DNA of 6,994 nt, from positions 30,040 to 37,033 of the forward strand of contig DBXN01000045.1 in assembly GCA_002309585.1 (NCBI GenBank), given 5' to 3'. Numbering within the stretch: position 1 is the first letter of the stretch; each line of letters begins with the position of its first letter. The position numbers were made by a program, and so were the translations under genes. Shown here piece by piece: positions 1 to 6,412 of the stretch. This DNA comes from Verrucomicrobia bacterium UBA1211. Lineage in GTDB: Bacteria; Verrucomicrobiota; Kiritimatiellia; RFP12; UBA1067. Below the pieces are notes generated by a model, which saw only the letters and a list, made by a program, of their open reading frames with translations, made no database searches and was not told where the DNA came from.

Positions 1-1584
1 GCCTCGAACCAGTACGGCGGCCAGTCGATCTCCCTCACCCACCTGGCCCCGTTCGTGCAGGTCAGCCGCGAGAAGATCGCGCGGGAGGTGAAGGAGGAGT
101 TCGCCGAGGCGGGCGTCGACATCGCCCCGGAAAAGATCGCCCGGATCGTCGAGCGGCGGGTGCTGGAGGAGATCAAACGTGGGGTCCAGACCATCCAGTA
201 CCAGGTCGTCACCCTCATGACCACCAACGGCCAGGCCCCTTTCATCACCGTTTTCATGTACCTCAACGAGGCCCGCAACGAGCAGGAGAAGAAAGATCTG
301 GCGGTCATCATCGAGGAGATGCTCAAGCAGCGGATCGAAGGGGTCAAGAACGAGGTCGGCGTCTACGTTACCCCGGCCTTCCCGAAGCTGATCTACGTGC
401 TGGAGGAGGACAACATCCGCGAGGACTCCCCCTACTGGTACCTGACCGAGCTGGCCGCGCGCTGCACGGCCAAACGGATGGTCCCGGACTACATCTCCGA
501 GAAGATCATGCTCAAGAACAAGATCGACAAGTCGGGCAACGGCAACTGCTACACCTGCATGGGGTGCCGCAGCTTCCTGACCCCCTACATCGATGAGGAC
601 GGCAAGCCCAAATACTATGGCCGTTTCAACCAAGGTGTCGTCACGGTCAATCTGGTCGACATCGCGCTGAGCGCCGCCAAGGCGGCCGGCACCGTCTCCC
701 CTGAAGACCGGCTGGCGGCCTTCTGGAAGATCTTCGACGAGCGGATGGAGCTCTGCCACCGCGCCCTCCAGTGCCGCCACGAGCGGCTGACCGGCACCTA
801 TTCCGACGCCGCCCCGATCCTCTGGCAGCACGGCGCGTTGCTCCGGCTCAAGAAGGGCGAGACAATCGACAAATACCTCCACAACGGCTACTCGACCCTC
901 TCGCTCGGCTATGCCGGGCTGTGGGAATGCGTCTACGCGCTGATCGGCAAGAAACTCACCGAGTTTGAAGGCGAGGCGCTGGGGCTCGACATCATGATCA
1001 AGCTGAACGAGTACACGGCCAAGTGGAAGAAGGCCGAGTGCATCGACTACTCCCTCTACGGTACCCCGCTGGAATCCACCACCTACCGGTTCGCGAAGTG
1101 CCTGCAGGAGCGGTTTGGCATCATCCCGAACATCACCGACCGCAACTACATTACCAACTCCTACCATGTGCATGTCACCGAGCCGATCGACGCCTTCGAA
1201 AAGCTGGCCCTGGAGGCGAAGTTCCAGGCGCTCTCGCCGGGCGGCGCCATCTCCTACGTCGAGGTGCCGAACATGCAGGAGAACATCCCCGCAGTCCTCA
1301 AGATCATGCAGTTCATCTACGAGCACATCATGTACGCCGAGCTGAACACCAAGAGCGACTACTGCCAGGTCTGCGGCTGGGACGGTGAGATCCAGATCGT
1401 CAAGGACGAACACGGCAAGCTGGTCTGGAAATGTCCCAAGTGCGGCAACACCGACCAGAGCAAGATGAACGTGGCGCGCCGGACCTGCGGATACATCGGC
1501 TCGCAGTATTGGAACCAAGGCCGGACGCAGGAGATCAAGGAGCGCGTCCTCCACGTTTCGCAACCCGTGCGCGCGTGCTGCTGA
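1..1584 (+). CDS. nrdD: Anaerobic (class III) ribonucleoside-triphosphate reductase, catalytic subunit, 5'-truncated by window
   Basis: Reduces ribonucleoside triphosphates to deoxyribonucleotides in the cytoplasm under anoxia, using a glycyl radical. The reading frame is open from base 1, so the 527 codons seen are the C-terminal part only; the GTG at 55 is internal, because clearly family-like sequence (GGQSIS) precedes it. Numbering visible residues from base 1: the MGCR motif has Cys189 (codon 565), the expected active-site thiyl cysteine. Two CxxC pairs (Cys455/458 and Cys478/481) form the C-terminal zinc site. RRTCGYIG holds the radical glycine Gly497 (codon 1489), 30 residues before the end, close to the E. 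coli layout. The stretch VQTIQYQVVTLMTTNGQAPF resembles the clostridial/Bacteroides-type NrdD. The second family cysteine and any ATP-cone domain would lie before base 1. nrdG follows after two bases. Family assignment is essentially certain; the substrate reductant (formate or other) cannot be judged from this part. Confidence 0.96.
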   Translation, partial: ASNQYGGQSISLTHLAPFVQVSREKIAREVKEEFAEAGVDIAPEKIARIVERRVLEEIKRGVQTIQYQVVTLMTTNGQAPFITVFMYLNEARNEQEKKDLAVIIEEMLKQRIEGVKNEVGVYVTPAFPKLIYVLEEDNIREDSPYWYLTELAARCTAKRMVPDYISEKIMLKNKIDKSGNGNCYTCMGCRSFLTPYIDEDGKPKYYGRFNQGVVTVNLVDIALSAAKAAGTVSPEDRLAAFWKIFDERMELCHRALQCRHERLTGTYSDAAPILWQHGALLRLKKGETIDKYLHNGYSTLSLGYAGLWECVYALIGKKLTEFEGEALGLDIMIKLNEYTAKWKKAECIDYSLYGTPLESTTYRFAKCLQERFGIIPNITDRNYITNSYHVHVTEPIDAFEKLALEAKFQALSPGGAISYVEVPNMQENIPAVLKIMQFIYEHIMYAELNTKSDYCQVCGWDGEIQIVKDEHGKLVWKCPKCGNTDQSKMNVARRTCGYIGSQYWNQGRTQEIKERVLHVSQPVRACC

Positions 1585-1586
1585 CG

Positions 1587-2084
1587 ATGAATTGGTGCGA
1601 GATCATGAAAAGCGACATCGCGAACGGCGAAGGCATTCGCGTGTCGCTTTTTGTCGCCGGCTGCACCCGCCACTGCAAGGGTTGCTTCAACCCGCAGACC
1701 TGGGACTTCGATGCCGGCCACCCCTTCACGGCGGAGACCGAGGCGACGCTCCTGCGCGAACTGGCCCATCCGTGGGTGGACGGCCTGACCCTGCTGGGCG
1801 GCGAACCGATGGAACCCGCCAACCAGCGCGTTCTCGTTCCGTTCCTCCGGACGATGAAATCCCGCCTGCCCGGAAAGACCGTCTGGTGCTACACCGGTTG
1901 CGTGCTGGAAGAGGAACTTCTCGCGCCGGGCTATTGGCGGACGGAGGTGACGGACGAATTTCTCTCGATGATCGACGTGCTGGTGGACGGCCCTTTCATC
2001 GAGTCTCTGAAAGACATCTCCCTCGCCTTCCGGGGCTCCTCCAACCAGCGCATTCTCCGCAAGCCCTTCCCCCGGAAAGACTAG
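1587..2084 (+). CDS. nrdG: Anaerobic ribonucleotide reductase activating protein (radical SAM)
   Basis: A 165-residue radical-SAM enzyme that cleaves S-adenosylmethionine with a 4Fe-4S cluster and creates the glycyl radical on NrdD. The cluster motif CxxxCxxC is present as Cys26, Cys30 and Cys33 (codons 1662, 1674, 1683). The SAM-contacting GGEP is at residues 71-74, and the family C-terminal signature DGPF (134-137) followed by RGSSNQRI (149-156) is intact. Length matches the usual 150-170 residues. The ATG at 1587 is chosen because the protein then opens like other NrdG proteins (MN..., then DIANGEGIR). The in-frame ATG at 1431 would overlap nrdD by about 150 bases and add a non-family N-terminus. 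There is no clear Shine-Dalgarno before 1587, and the start lies two bases after the nrdD stop, so translation is probably coupled to nrdD. The gene is complete and shows no sign of damage. Confidence 0.96.
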   Translation: MNWCEIMKSDIANGEGIRVSLFVAGCTRHCKGCFNPQTWDFDAGHPFTAETEATLLRELAHPWVDGLTLLGGEPMEPANQRVLVPFLRTMKSRLPGKTVWCYTGCVLEEELLAPGYWRTEVTDEFLSMIDVLVDGPFIESLKDISLAFRGSSNQRILRKPFPRKD

Positions 2085-2100
2085 ATCTTCTAGAATTTTA

Positions 2101-2114
2101 GAGGCCCTTGCCTC
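2101..2114. terminator. Possible small bidirectional terminator hairpin between convergent genes
   Basis: GAGGC (2101-2105), loop CCTT, GCCTC (2110-2114) form a perfect 5-bp stem in the 28-base gap between the convergent nrdG and membrane-protein genes, overlapping the stop codon of the latter. On the minus strand the stem is followed by TAAAATTCT, a poor U tract. The position suits termination of both transcripts, but the stem is short and this is a weak call. Confidence 0.3.
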
Positions 2115-2769
2115 ACTTCAGGCGCAGATGGGCGCGTCCGGTCATCTTGGGCAGGGCGATCTTGAAGCGGATCGCCGCCAAACGCAACGCCACCACCGTC
2201 AGCCCGCCGATGATGGCGCAAAGGCGCGGATCGCATCCGAGCCGCAGAAAGAGAATGTAGGCCACGCCGCCGCACGCGCTGGCGGTGGCGTAGAGCTCCG
2301 ACCGGAAGATCAGCGGCACGGTGTTGACCAGCACGTCGCGCATCACGCCGCCCGCCGCGCCGGTGATCGTCCCCATCACGACCGCGACCCACCAGGAGTG
2401 ACCGCAGATGAGCGACTTCTGGACGCCGATCACGGAGAACATCGCCAAGCCGATCGTGTCGAAGATGAACCAGGTGATGTTATCCTTGATGATCCGTCTG
2501 CCGAAGGTCCACACCACCAGCAACGCAATGAAGGTGTTGATGAGATAACCCGGCTGCGACACCCAGAACATCGGCACGCCCAGCATGATGTCGCGGAGCG
2601 TCCCGCCGCCGATGGCGGTGACCAGCCCCACCACATACGCGCCGAAGAGATCGAACTGCTTGGCGGACGAGATCCGGATACCGGAAATCGCACAGGCCAA
2701 CGCCCCGACGTACTCCAATACCGTCAGGAACGTATCGACCGAAAAGAGGGCGGACAGATAGGCGAGCAT
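2113..2769 (-). CDS. UPF0126/TRIC-like small inner-membrane protein (putative glycine transporter family)
   Basis: A 218-residue integral membrane protein of the family once called UPF0126 (Pfam Gly_transporter; E. coli YadS/YicG type), structurally related to trimeric intracellular cation (TRIC) channels. About seven hydrophobic segments are visible. The internal duplication typical of the family shows as two related repeats: DLFGAYVVG then GGGTLRD (residues 40-60), and FDTIGLA then GGVMRD (residues 103-145). The GG(x)RD turns are the ion-binding signature. Transported species is not known from sequence: glycine uptake is reported for some members, potassium or other cations for TRIC proteins. 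The start at 2769 gives the family's usual length and has a weak GTGGA upstream. An in-frame ATG at 2841 would add 24 residues encoded through a strong hairpin, with no family character. The gene lies 80 bases after the rhamnosidase stop on the same strand and converges with nrdG. No promoter of its own was seen. Confidence 0.9.
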   Translation of the reverse strand: MLAYLSALFSVDTFLTVLEYVGALACAISGIRISSAKQFDLFGAYVVGLVTAIGGGTLRDIMLGVPMFWVSQPGYLINTFIALLVVWTFGRRIIKDNITWFIFDTIGLAMFSVIGVQKSLICGHSWWVAVVMGTITGAAGGVMRDVLVNTVPLIFRSELYATASACGGVAYILFLRLGCDPRLCAIIGGLTVVALRLAAIRFKIALPKMTGRAHLRLK

Positions 2770-2796
2770 ATGGATTCCACTGTGCAACACGCAACG

Positions 2797-2835
2797 GGAA
2801 CGGCCGCAACCGATCGCAGCGGTTACGGCCGTTCC
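2797..2835 (-). terminator. Strong hairpin downstream of the GH78 rhamnosidase gene
   Basis: Two 15-base arms, 2797-2811 and 2821-2835, are inverted copies with one mismatch around a 9-base loop (2812-2820). The hairpin begins 14 bases past the rhamnosidase stop (2850-2852) and ends 27 bases before the next start codon. On the minus strand it is followed by CGTTGCGTGTTG, with no proper U run, so it is not a textbook intrinsic terminator. It may act as a terminator, a 3'-end stabiliser or an intra-operon attenuator. The inverted repeat is certain; the role is inferred. Confidence 0.6.
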
Positions 2836-2849
2836 GATCATCCGCGCCG

Positions 2850-5800
2850 TCAGAACGTCGCGGTATAGGTGCCGGGGCCTTTCTCGACCGTCCCGCCGCC
2901 CGGGACGCTAACCGTCGCCGTCGTTCCCTGCGGCACGGTATAGGTCCAGCTTCCGGTACCATCGGCGTTATACTTCCACGCGCTCTTGATCTCGCCCGAC
3001 GCGGACCGGTAGGTGCACTCGACAAAGCCCACGCGACGGTCCGGTTTCGGAGCCAGGAAGAAGTGCTTGAAGCCGGGCGCCTTGGGATCGGCCTTGATAC
3101 CGGCCATCGACGCGTACATCCAGCCCAGCACCGCACCGTAGGCGTAGTGGTTGAAGCTGTTCATGCCCGCGTTTCCAAAGCCCTTCTCCTTGGTGTAGGA
3201 GTTCCAACGCTCCCAGATCGTGGTCGCCCCCTGGTCCACCGAATAGAGCCAGCTCGGGTTCTTCCGCTGGAGCAGCAGCGTGTAGGCCATCGCGTCCTCG
3301 CCGATCGCGCTCAGCGTCTCGGTCAGGATCGAGGTGCCCAGGAAGCCAGTCTGGAGGCAATCGCCATGTTCGGCGAAGTTCTTCATCAACGCCGCGTGGG
3401 CGGCATTCTCCGCCTCTTTGGTCGGGAACAGGCCGAGCTTCAGCGCGAAAAGCGCGGGGGTCTGCATGTGGCGCAACTCCTGCGGCAGCTGCCCGTCGGG
3501 ACGGATGAACTCCTTCCGCATGTAGGCCAGCGCGCGGTCGGCCATCGCCCGGTATGCCGCCGCATCCTCGGGCTTGCCGATCGCCTCGGCCATCTCGACC
3601 ATCATCCGCGCGTCCCACAGCCAGTAGGCACCGCCCAGGAAGCGGCAGTTCATCGGCTGCGCCCGGCCCGCGCTTTCGTAGGAGAGCCAGTCCGCCCACT
3701 GGTGCCCGACATTCAGCCACCGGTTGCCTTCCACAAACGCCATGTACTTCTTCATCGCGTCCCAGCTGTTGCGGATCACGTCCGTATCGCCGAACTGCGT
3801 CCAGACCACATACGGCACGATGATACCGGCATCGGACCACCCGAACCCGATCGACTCGCTCCCGTACTGCGCGATCGGCGCCACGCCGGTGAACGCGCCG
3901 TTGTCATGCTGCGTCTGGCAGAGGTCCGCCATCCACTTGCGGAAGAATCCGCGCACGTCCGCCTGATAGCTCGCCGCCAGCGTGAAGACCTGCGTGTCGG
4001 CCGTCCAACCCAGCCGCTCGTCGCGCTGCGGGCAGTCGGTCGGCACCGAGAGGTAGTTCGAGTACATCCCCCACCGGACGTTGGAGATGAGTTTGTTCAC
4101 CAGATCGTTGCCGGTCTTGATGGTTCCGATCTCATCCTCCTTCGCGATCGAAGTCACCGGCACCGACTTGAACGATGTAATCGTCACATCGCCGTCGGCC
4201 GACACCCCCACATAGCGGTAGCCGAAGAAGGTGAAGTGCGGCATGTACGTCTCGGCCGCACCGCCTTTGCAGATGTACTCGACCCGCGAACGCGCCCCGC
4301 GCAGATTCTGCCGGTAGAGGCTCCCCTCCGGACCGTCATTGCCGCGGGAGGTCTGGCCGTTGCCGTCATTGAGGATCTCGGCCGTCTTGACCGTCACCTT
4401 CGTCCCGGCCGCCGCCGTCAGGGTCATCTCCGGCTCCGCCGCCGCGTTCTGCCCGAAATCGATGATCAGCTCCTCGCCCGCCGAAAGTTTCATCGGCTCA
4501 CCGGGACGGTAGCGGCGCGTCACGATCACTTTCCCGTACGCCTTTTTCGGCTCGCCCCCCGTCGCCCCTTTCCAAACATACGCCTCCACCGGCGAAAGGG
4601 TCAGGTCGCGCCGGACCTTGACATCCGCGCCCGGCTCCTCGACGATCTCGCCCGCGAACTCGCGGTTGACCCGCGACGCCGTGAACGCCTCCGCCGGCTC
4701 GCCGGTCGTCAGCCACGCCATATCCTCCCGCGCGTCATACCGCTCGCCATCGAAAATCGCGGCGGAACGCACCTTGCCCGCGTGCGCCGAAAGCCACGAG
4801 GGATCGGTCCCGATCACCTCGCTTGTCCCATCCGCGTAGGTCAGCTCCAGCCGACCGCGAAACGCGCTCTCCTTGCCGCGACGACCGGTGATCTGGTCGC
4901 GCCACCAGCCCTGCGTGACGACCGCCGCCAAAACATTCTTCGCCCCCACCGCCGTGTCGAGCATCCCCGTGACATCCGTCACCCGCTCGATGCGGCGCTT
5001 GTACACATGCGTGAATCCCGGCTTCAGAAACCCGCCGATCTCTTTCCCGTTCACATACGCCTCGTACACGCCCAGGCCGGTCGTCCGCCAGACCGCCTTC
5101 GTGATCCGCTTCGCGTTCACGAACCGCTTCACAAACGCCGAGCTGTCGCAGGCGTCCCCGCCGGCGGGGGGCCGTTCGGTCGAGATGAAGACCGCGCCGT
5201 CTCCGCTGTCCATCGCGATCCTCGGATTGACCGCGCGGTAGGGCCGCCACGCCATCGCGTTGCCGCCGGCCTTCACCTGCTCGGTGATGTCGATCCGCAC
5301 CGCGCCGGAAACGTTCCGGCTAACCGACTTCCCGTTGATGTCCAGCGTCAGCGATCCGCCCAAGACCTCATCGGCCTCGAAATAGACACTCGCGCACGGA
5401 TCGAGCGCCGCCAGCGAGAACGCCGCCGTTGCCGTGATCATCTCATACGCCAGTTTCGGCGCGGTATCGAAATTCCCCCACGGCGAACAGCCGAACTCGC
5501 CAAGCGCCAGCGGCTTCACAAAGTCGGTTCCGTCGCGCGAAACCTGCCACGTCGCGTCATCCGTCGGGAAACGCACCGTCTGCCCGCCGCGAAGCGAAAC
5601 CTCCACCACGGCGACGAACCCGGCGAACCCCTCGGTATGGTTCTCGCACCGCGCCGTGATCGTGTTCTTCCCCACGCGCAGGAACCGGCCGACGCCGTCC
5701 ACCCGTTTCAACGCCCGCCACGAATCCTCATCCGTGATCTGAAACGCCGCCTCCTGCCCGTTGATCGCGATCCGCGCGCCATTGTCGCACGTGAAGACGA

Positions 5801-6041
5801 GCCGCGCGGACTCGATCGCCGCATCTACCGGAATCGTGAATTGGGAACGGAACGAGACCGCGCCCTTCGCCGTCTTGGCTTCACCGTGCCAGAGCCACTT
5901 CGCCCCTTTAAACGCCGCGGGATCGGCCGCCTGTACGGACGCGATCACCCGCTGGTCAACCCGCAACGGAACCTGTTCGGTTCCCTTTCCCCACACCGAT
6001 ATGGCGCACGTCAGCGCCACCGCCAACATCATCCGTCTCAT
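2850..6041 (-). CDS. Secreted alpha-L-rhamnosidase, glycoside hydrolase family 78
   Basis: A 1063-residue exported enzyme that removes terminal alpha-L-rhamnose from glycans or glycosides by an inverting mechanism. An N-terminal signal peptide is visible (MRR, then a hydrophobic run to about residue 18). Order of regions fits GH78: N-terminal beta-sandwich/carbohydrate-binding domains (roughly 30-650), the (alpha/alpha)6 catalytic barrel (about 650-980) and a C-terminal beta domain (about 985-1063). The hallmark DCPQRDERLGW starts at Asp669; by family comparison Glu675 is the likely general acid and Asp682 is close by. GATTIWERW carries Glu944, the likely base, followed by NHYAYGAVLGWMY from Asn964. 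Nothing is missing from the active-site motifs. The start at 6041 has GGGAAAGG (6057-6050) eight bases upstream and gives a proper positively charged signal-peptide n-region. A sigma70-like promoter lies at 6080-6108. It is divergent from a GH27-type gene, which suggests a shared glycan target. The natural substrate (rhamnogalacturonan, flavonoid glycoside or other) is unknown. Confidence 0.95.
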   Translation of the reverse strand: MRRMMLAVALTCAISVWGKGTEQVPLRVDQRVIASVQAADPAAFKGAKWLWHGEAKTAKGAVSFRSQFTIPVDAAIESARLVFTCDNGARIAINGQEAAFQITDEDSWRALKRVDGVGRFLRVGKNTITARCENHTEGFAGFVAVVEVSLRGGQTVRFPTDDATWQVSRDGTDFVKPLALGEFGCSPWGNFDTAPKLAYEMITATAAFSLAALDPCASVYFEADEVLGGSLTLDINGKSVSRNVSGAVRIDITEQVKAGGNAMAWRPYRAVNPRIAMDSGDGAVFISTERPPAGGDACDSSAFVKRFVNAKRITKAVWRTTGLGVYEAYVNGKEIGGFLKPGFTHVYKRRIERVTDVTGMLDTAVGAKNVLAAVVTQGWWRDQITGRRGKESAFRGRLELTYADGTSEVIGTDPSWLSAHAGKVRSAAIFDGERYDAREDMAWLTTGEPAEAFTASRVNREFAGEIVEEPGADVKVRRDLTLSPVEAYVWKGATGGEPKKAYGKVIVTRRYRPGEPMKLSAGEELIIDFGQNAAAEPEMTLTAAAGTKVTVKTAEILNDGNGQTSRGNDGPEGSLYRQNLRGARSRVEYICKGGAAETYMPHFTFFGYRYVGVSADGDVTITSFKSVPVTSIAKEDEIGTIKTGNDLVNKLISNVRWGMYSNYLSVPTDCPQRDERLGWTADTQVFTLAASYQADVRGFFRKWMADLCQTQHDNGAFTGVAPIAQYGSESIGFGWSDAGIIVPYVVWTQFGDTDVIRNSWDAMKKYMAFVEGNRWLNVGHQWADWLSYESAGRAQPMNCRFLGGAYWLWDARMMVEMAEAIGKPEDAAAYRAMADRALAYMRKEFIRPDGQLPQELRHMQTPALFALKLGLFPTKEAENAAHAALMKNFAEHGDCLQTGFLGTSILTETLSAIGEDAMAYTLLLQRKNPSWLYSVDQGATTIWERWNSYTKEKGFGNAGMNSFNHYAYGAVLGWMYASMAGIKADPKAPGFKHFFLAPKPDRRVGFVECTYRSASGEIKSAWKYNADGTGSWTYTVPQGTTATVSVPGGGTVEKGPGTYTATF

Positions 6042-6079
6042 CTTCCGAACCTTTCCCTATGTTTGAAATGACGGATGAA

Positions 6080-6108
6080 AGTATACCCCATCATTCCGCC
6101 CAGAGCAA
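6080..6108 (-). promoter_or_regulatory. Predicted sigma70-type promoter of the rhamnosidase gene
   Basis: On the minus strand, TTGCTC (6108-6103) and TATACT (6085-6080) are separated by exactly 17 bases, close to the TTGACA/TATAAT consensus. The expected transcription start is near 6073, giving a leader of about 30 bases before the ATG at 6041. If the organism's housekeeping factor prefers another consensus (as in Bacteroidota), the match could be chance. Confidence 0.6.
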
Positions 6109-6146
6109 TCCGCAAGAGAGGGACAAGTATGGATGGTGCGCAATTC

Positions 6147-6258
6147 ACCATGTATTATTGTGAAATTGTGGAATTATGACAATGTGACATTTTCCCAATT
6201 TCATCATTCCATAATGTCTCAATTCTTCAATTCCACAATTTCACAATGGTTGTATGGC
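6147..6258. repeat. AT-rich degenerate 8-base-period tract
   Basis: Cut into octamers from 6147, all 14 units have T at position 5 (6151, 6159, 6167 and so on to 6255) and A or T at position 4, and most have A at position 3. Typical units are AAATTGTG, GAATTATG, ACAATGTG, CCAATTTC, TCAATTCC and ACAATTTC. Units in the left half end mainly in TG; from 6187 on they mostly end in C, so the second half reads as the reverse complement of the first. The core is about 30% G+C, far below the surrounding DNA. The period is read directly from sequence; what produces it is unknown. Confidence 0.75.
6157..6247. repeat. Perfect 19-bp inverted repeat enclosing 53 bases
   Basis: ATTGTGAAATTGTGGAATT at 6157-6175 is the exact reverse complement of 6229-6247. 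Inside, GACATT (6186-6191) pairs with AATGTC (6213-6218) in the same register, so the whole could fold as one long interrupted hairpin or cruciform centred near 6202. It lies within the octamer-phased tract, between two outward-pointing genes, where a transcription terminator is not expected. Confidence 0.85.
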
Positions 6259-6310
6259 ATGGGTGAAAAACGCAGATCCGCCCGTATGGGTGCGGTCCCA
6301 AACTTTTCTT

Positions 6311-6338
6311 TTGCCCCGCCGCGCCGATATGCTAAACT
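6311..6338 (+). promoter_or_regulatory. Possible promoter of the GH27-type gene
   Basis: TTGCCC (6311-6316) and TAAACT (6333-6338) are spaced by 16 bases on the plus strand, about 75 bases before the ATG at 6413. Both boxes are partial matches to the sigma70 consensus, so this is a tentative call. Confidence 0.35.
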
Positions 6339-6412
6339 GTGGCATGTCTGCGGGTCCCTCCCCACTTTCGGAGAGGCGGCGGCCGCGGCACTCCGGGAAA
6401 AGAGGGCCTGAA

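Larger units (their letters stand above)
6042..6412. other. 371-base intergenic region between divergent glycosidase genes
   Basis: No convincing gene was found here. From left to right it holds the ribosome binding site and promoter of the rhamnosidase (6050-6108, minus strand), an AT-rich octamer-phased inverted repeat (6147-6258), a possible promoter for the GH27-type gene (6311-6338) and a GC-rich leader ending in its AGAGGG ribosome binding site (6401-6406). The 92-codon frame at 6133-6411 runs through the repeat and has no family character. Confidence 0.75.

Noticed and set aside
1431..1586. Upstream in-frame ATG giving a 217-residue NrdG
   Set aside because: The added residues overlap the zinc-site and glycyl-radical coding part of nrdD and do not look like NrdG. 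The ATG at 1587 gives the normal N-terminus.
2128..2868. A 246-codon plus-strand frame antisense to the membrane-protein gene
   Set aside because: It is a low-complexity, charged translation without recognisable domains, lying opposite a clear UPF0126/TRIC-like protein.
3063..6071. A 1002-codon open frame on the plus strand, antisense to the rhamnosidase
   Set aside because: Its translation is arginine/histidine/proline-rich with no family motifs. The opposite frame has the full GH78 signature, signal peptide, ribosome binding site and promoter. Long antisense frames are common opposite GC-rich genes with strong codon bias.
6147..6258. CRISPR array
   Set aside because: The periodic units are only 8 bases and degenerate, with no spaced identical repeats and no unique spacers.
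6356..6406. CCCTC (6356-6360) could pair with GAGGG (6402-6406) and hide the GH27-type ribosome binding site
   Set aside because: The pairing is only 5 bp across 41 bases in a GC-rich leader where such matches are expected by chance; no riboswitch motif was seen.
6133..6411. A 92-codon plus-strand frame in the intergenic region
   Set aside because: It is generated by the repeat tract followed by GC-rich leader, has no domain or convincing ribosome binding site, and its end abuts the GH27-type start.
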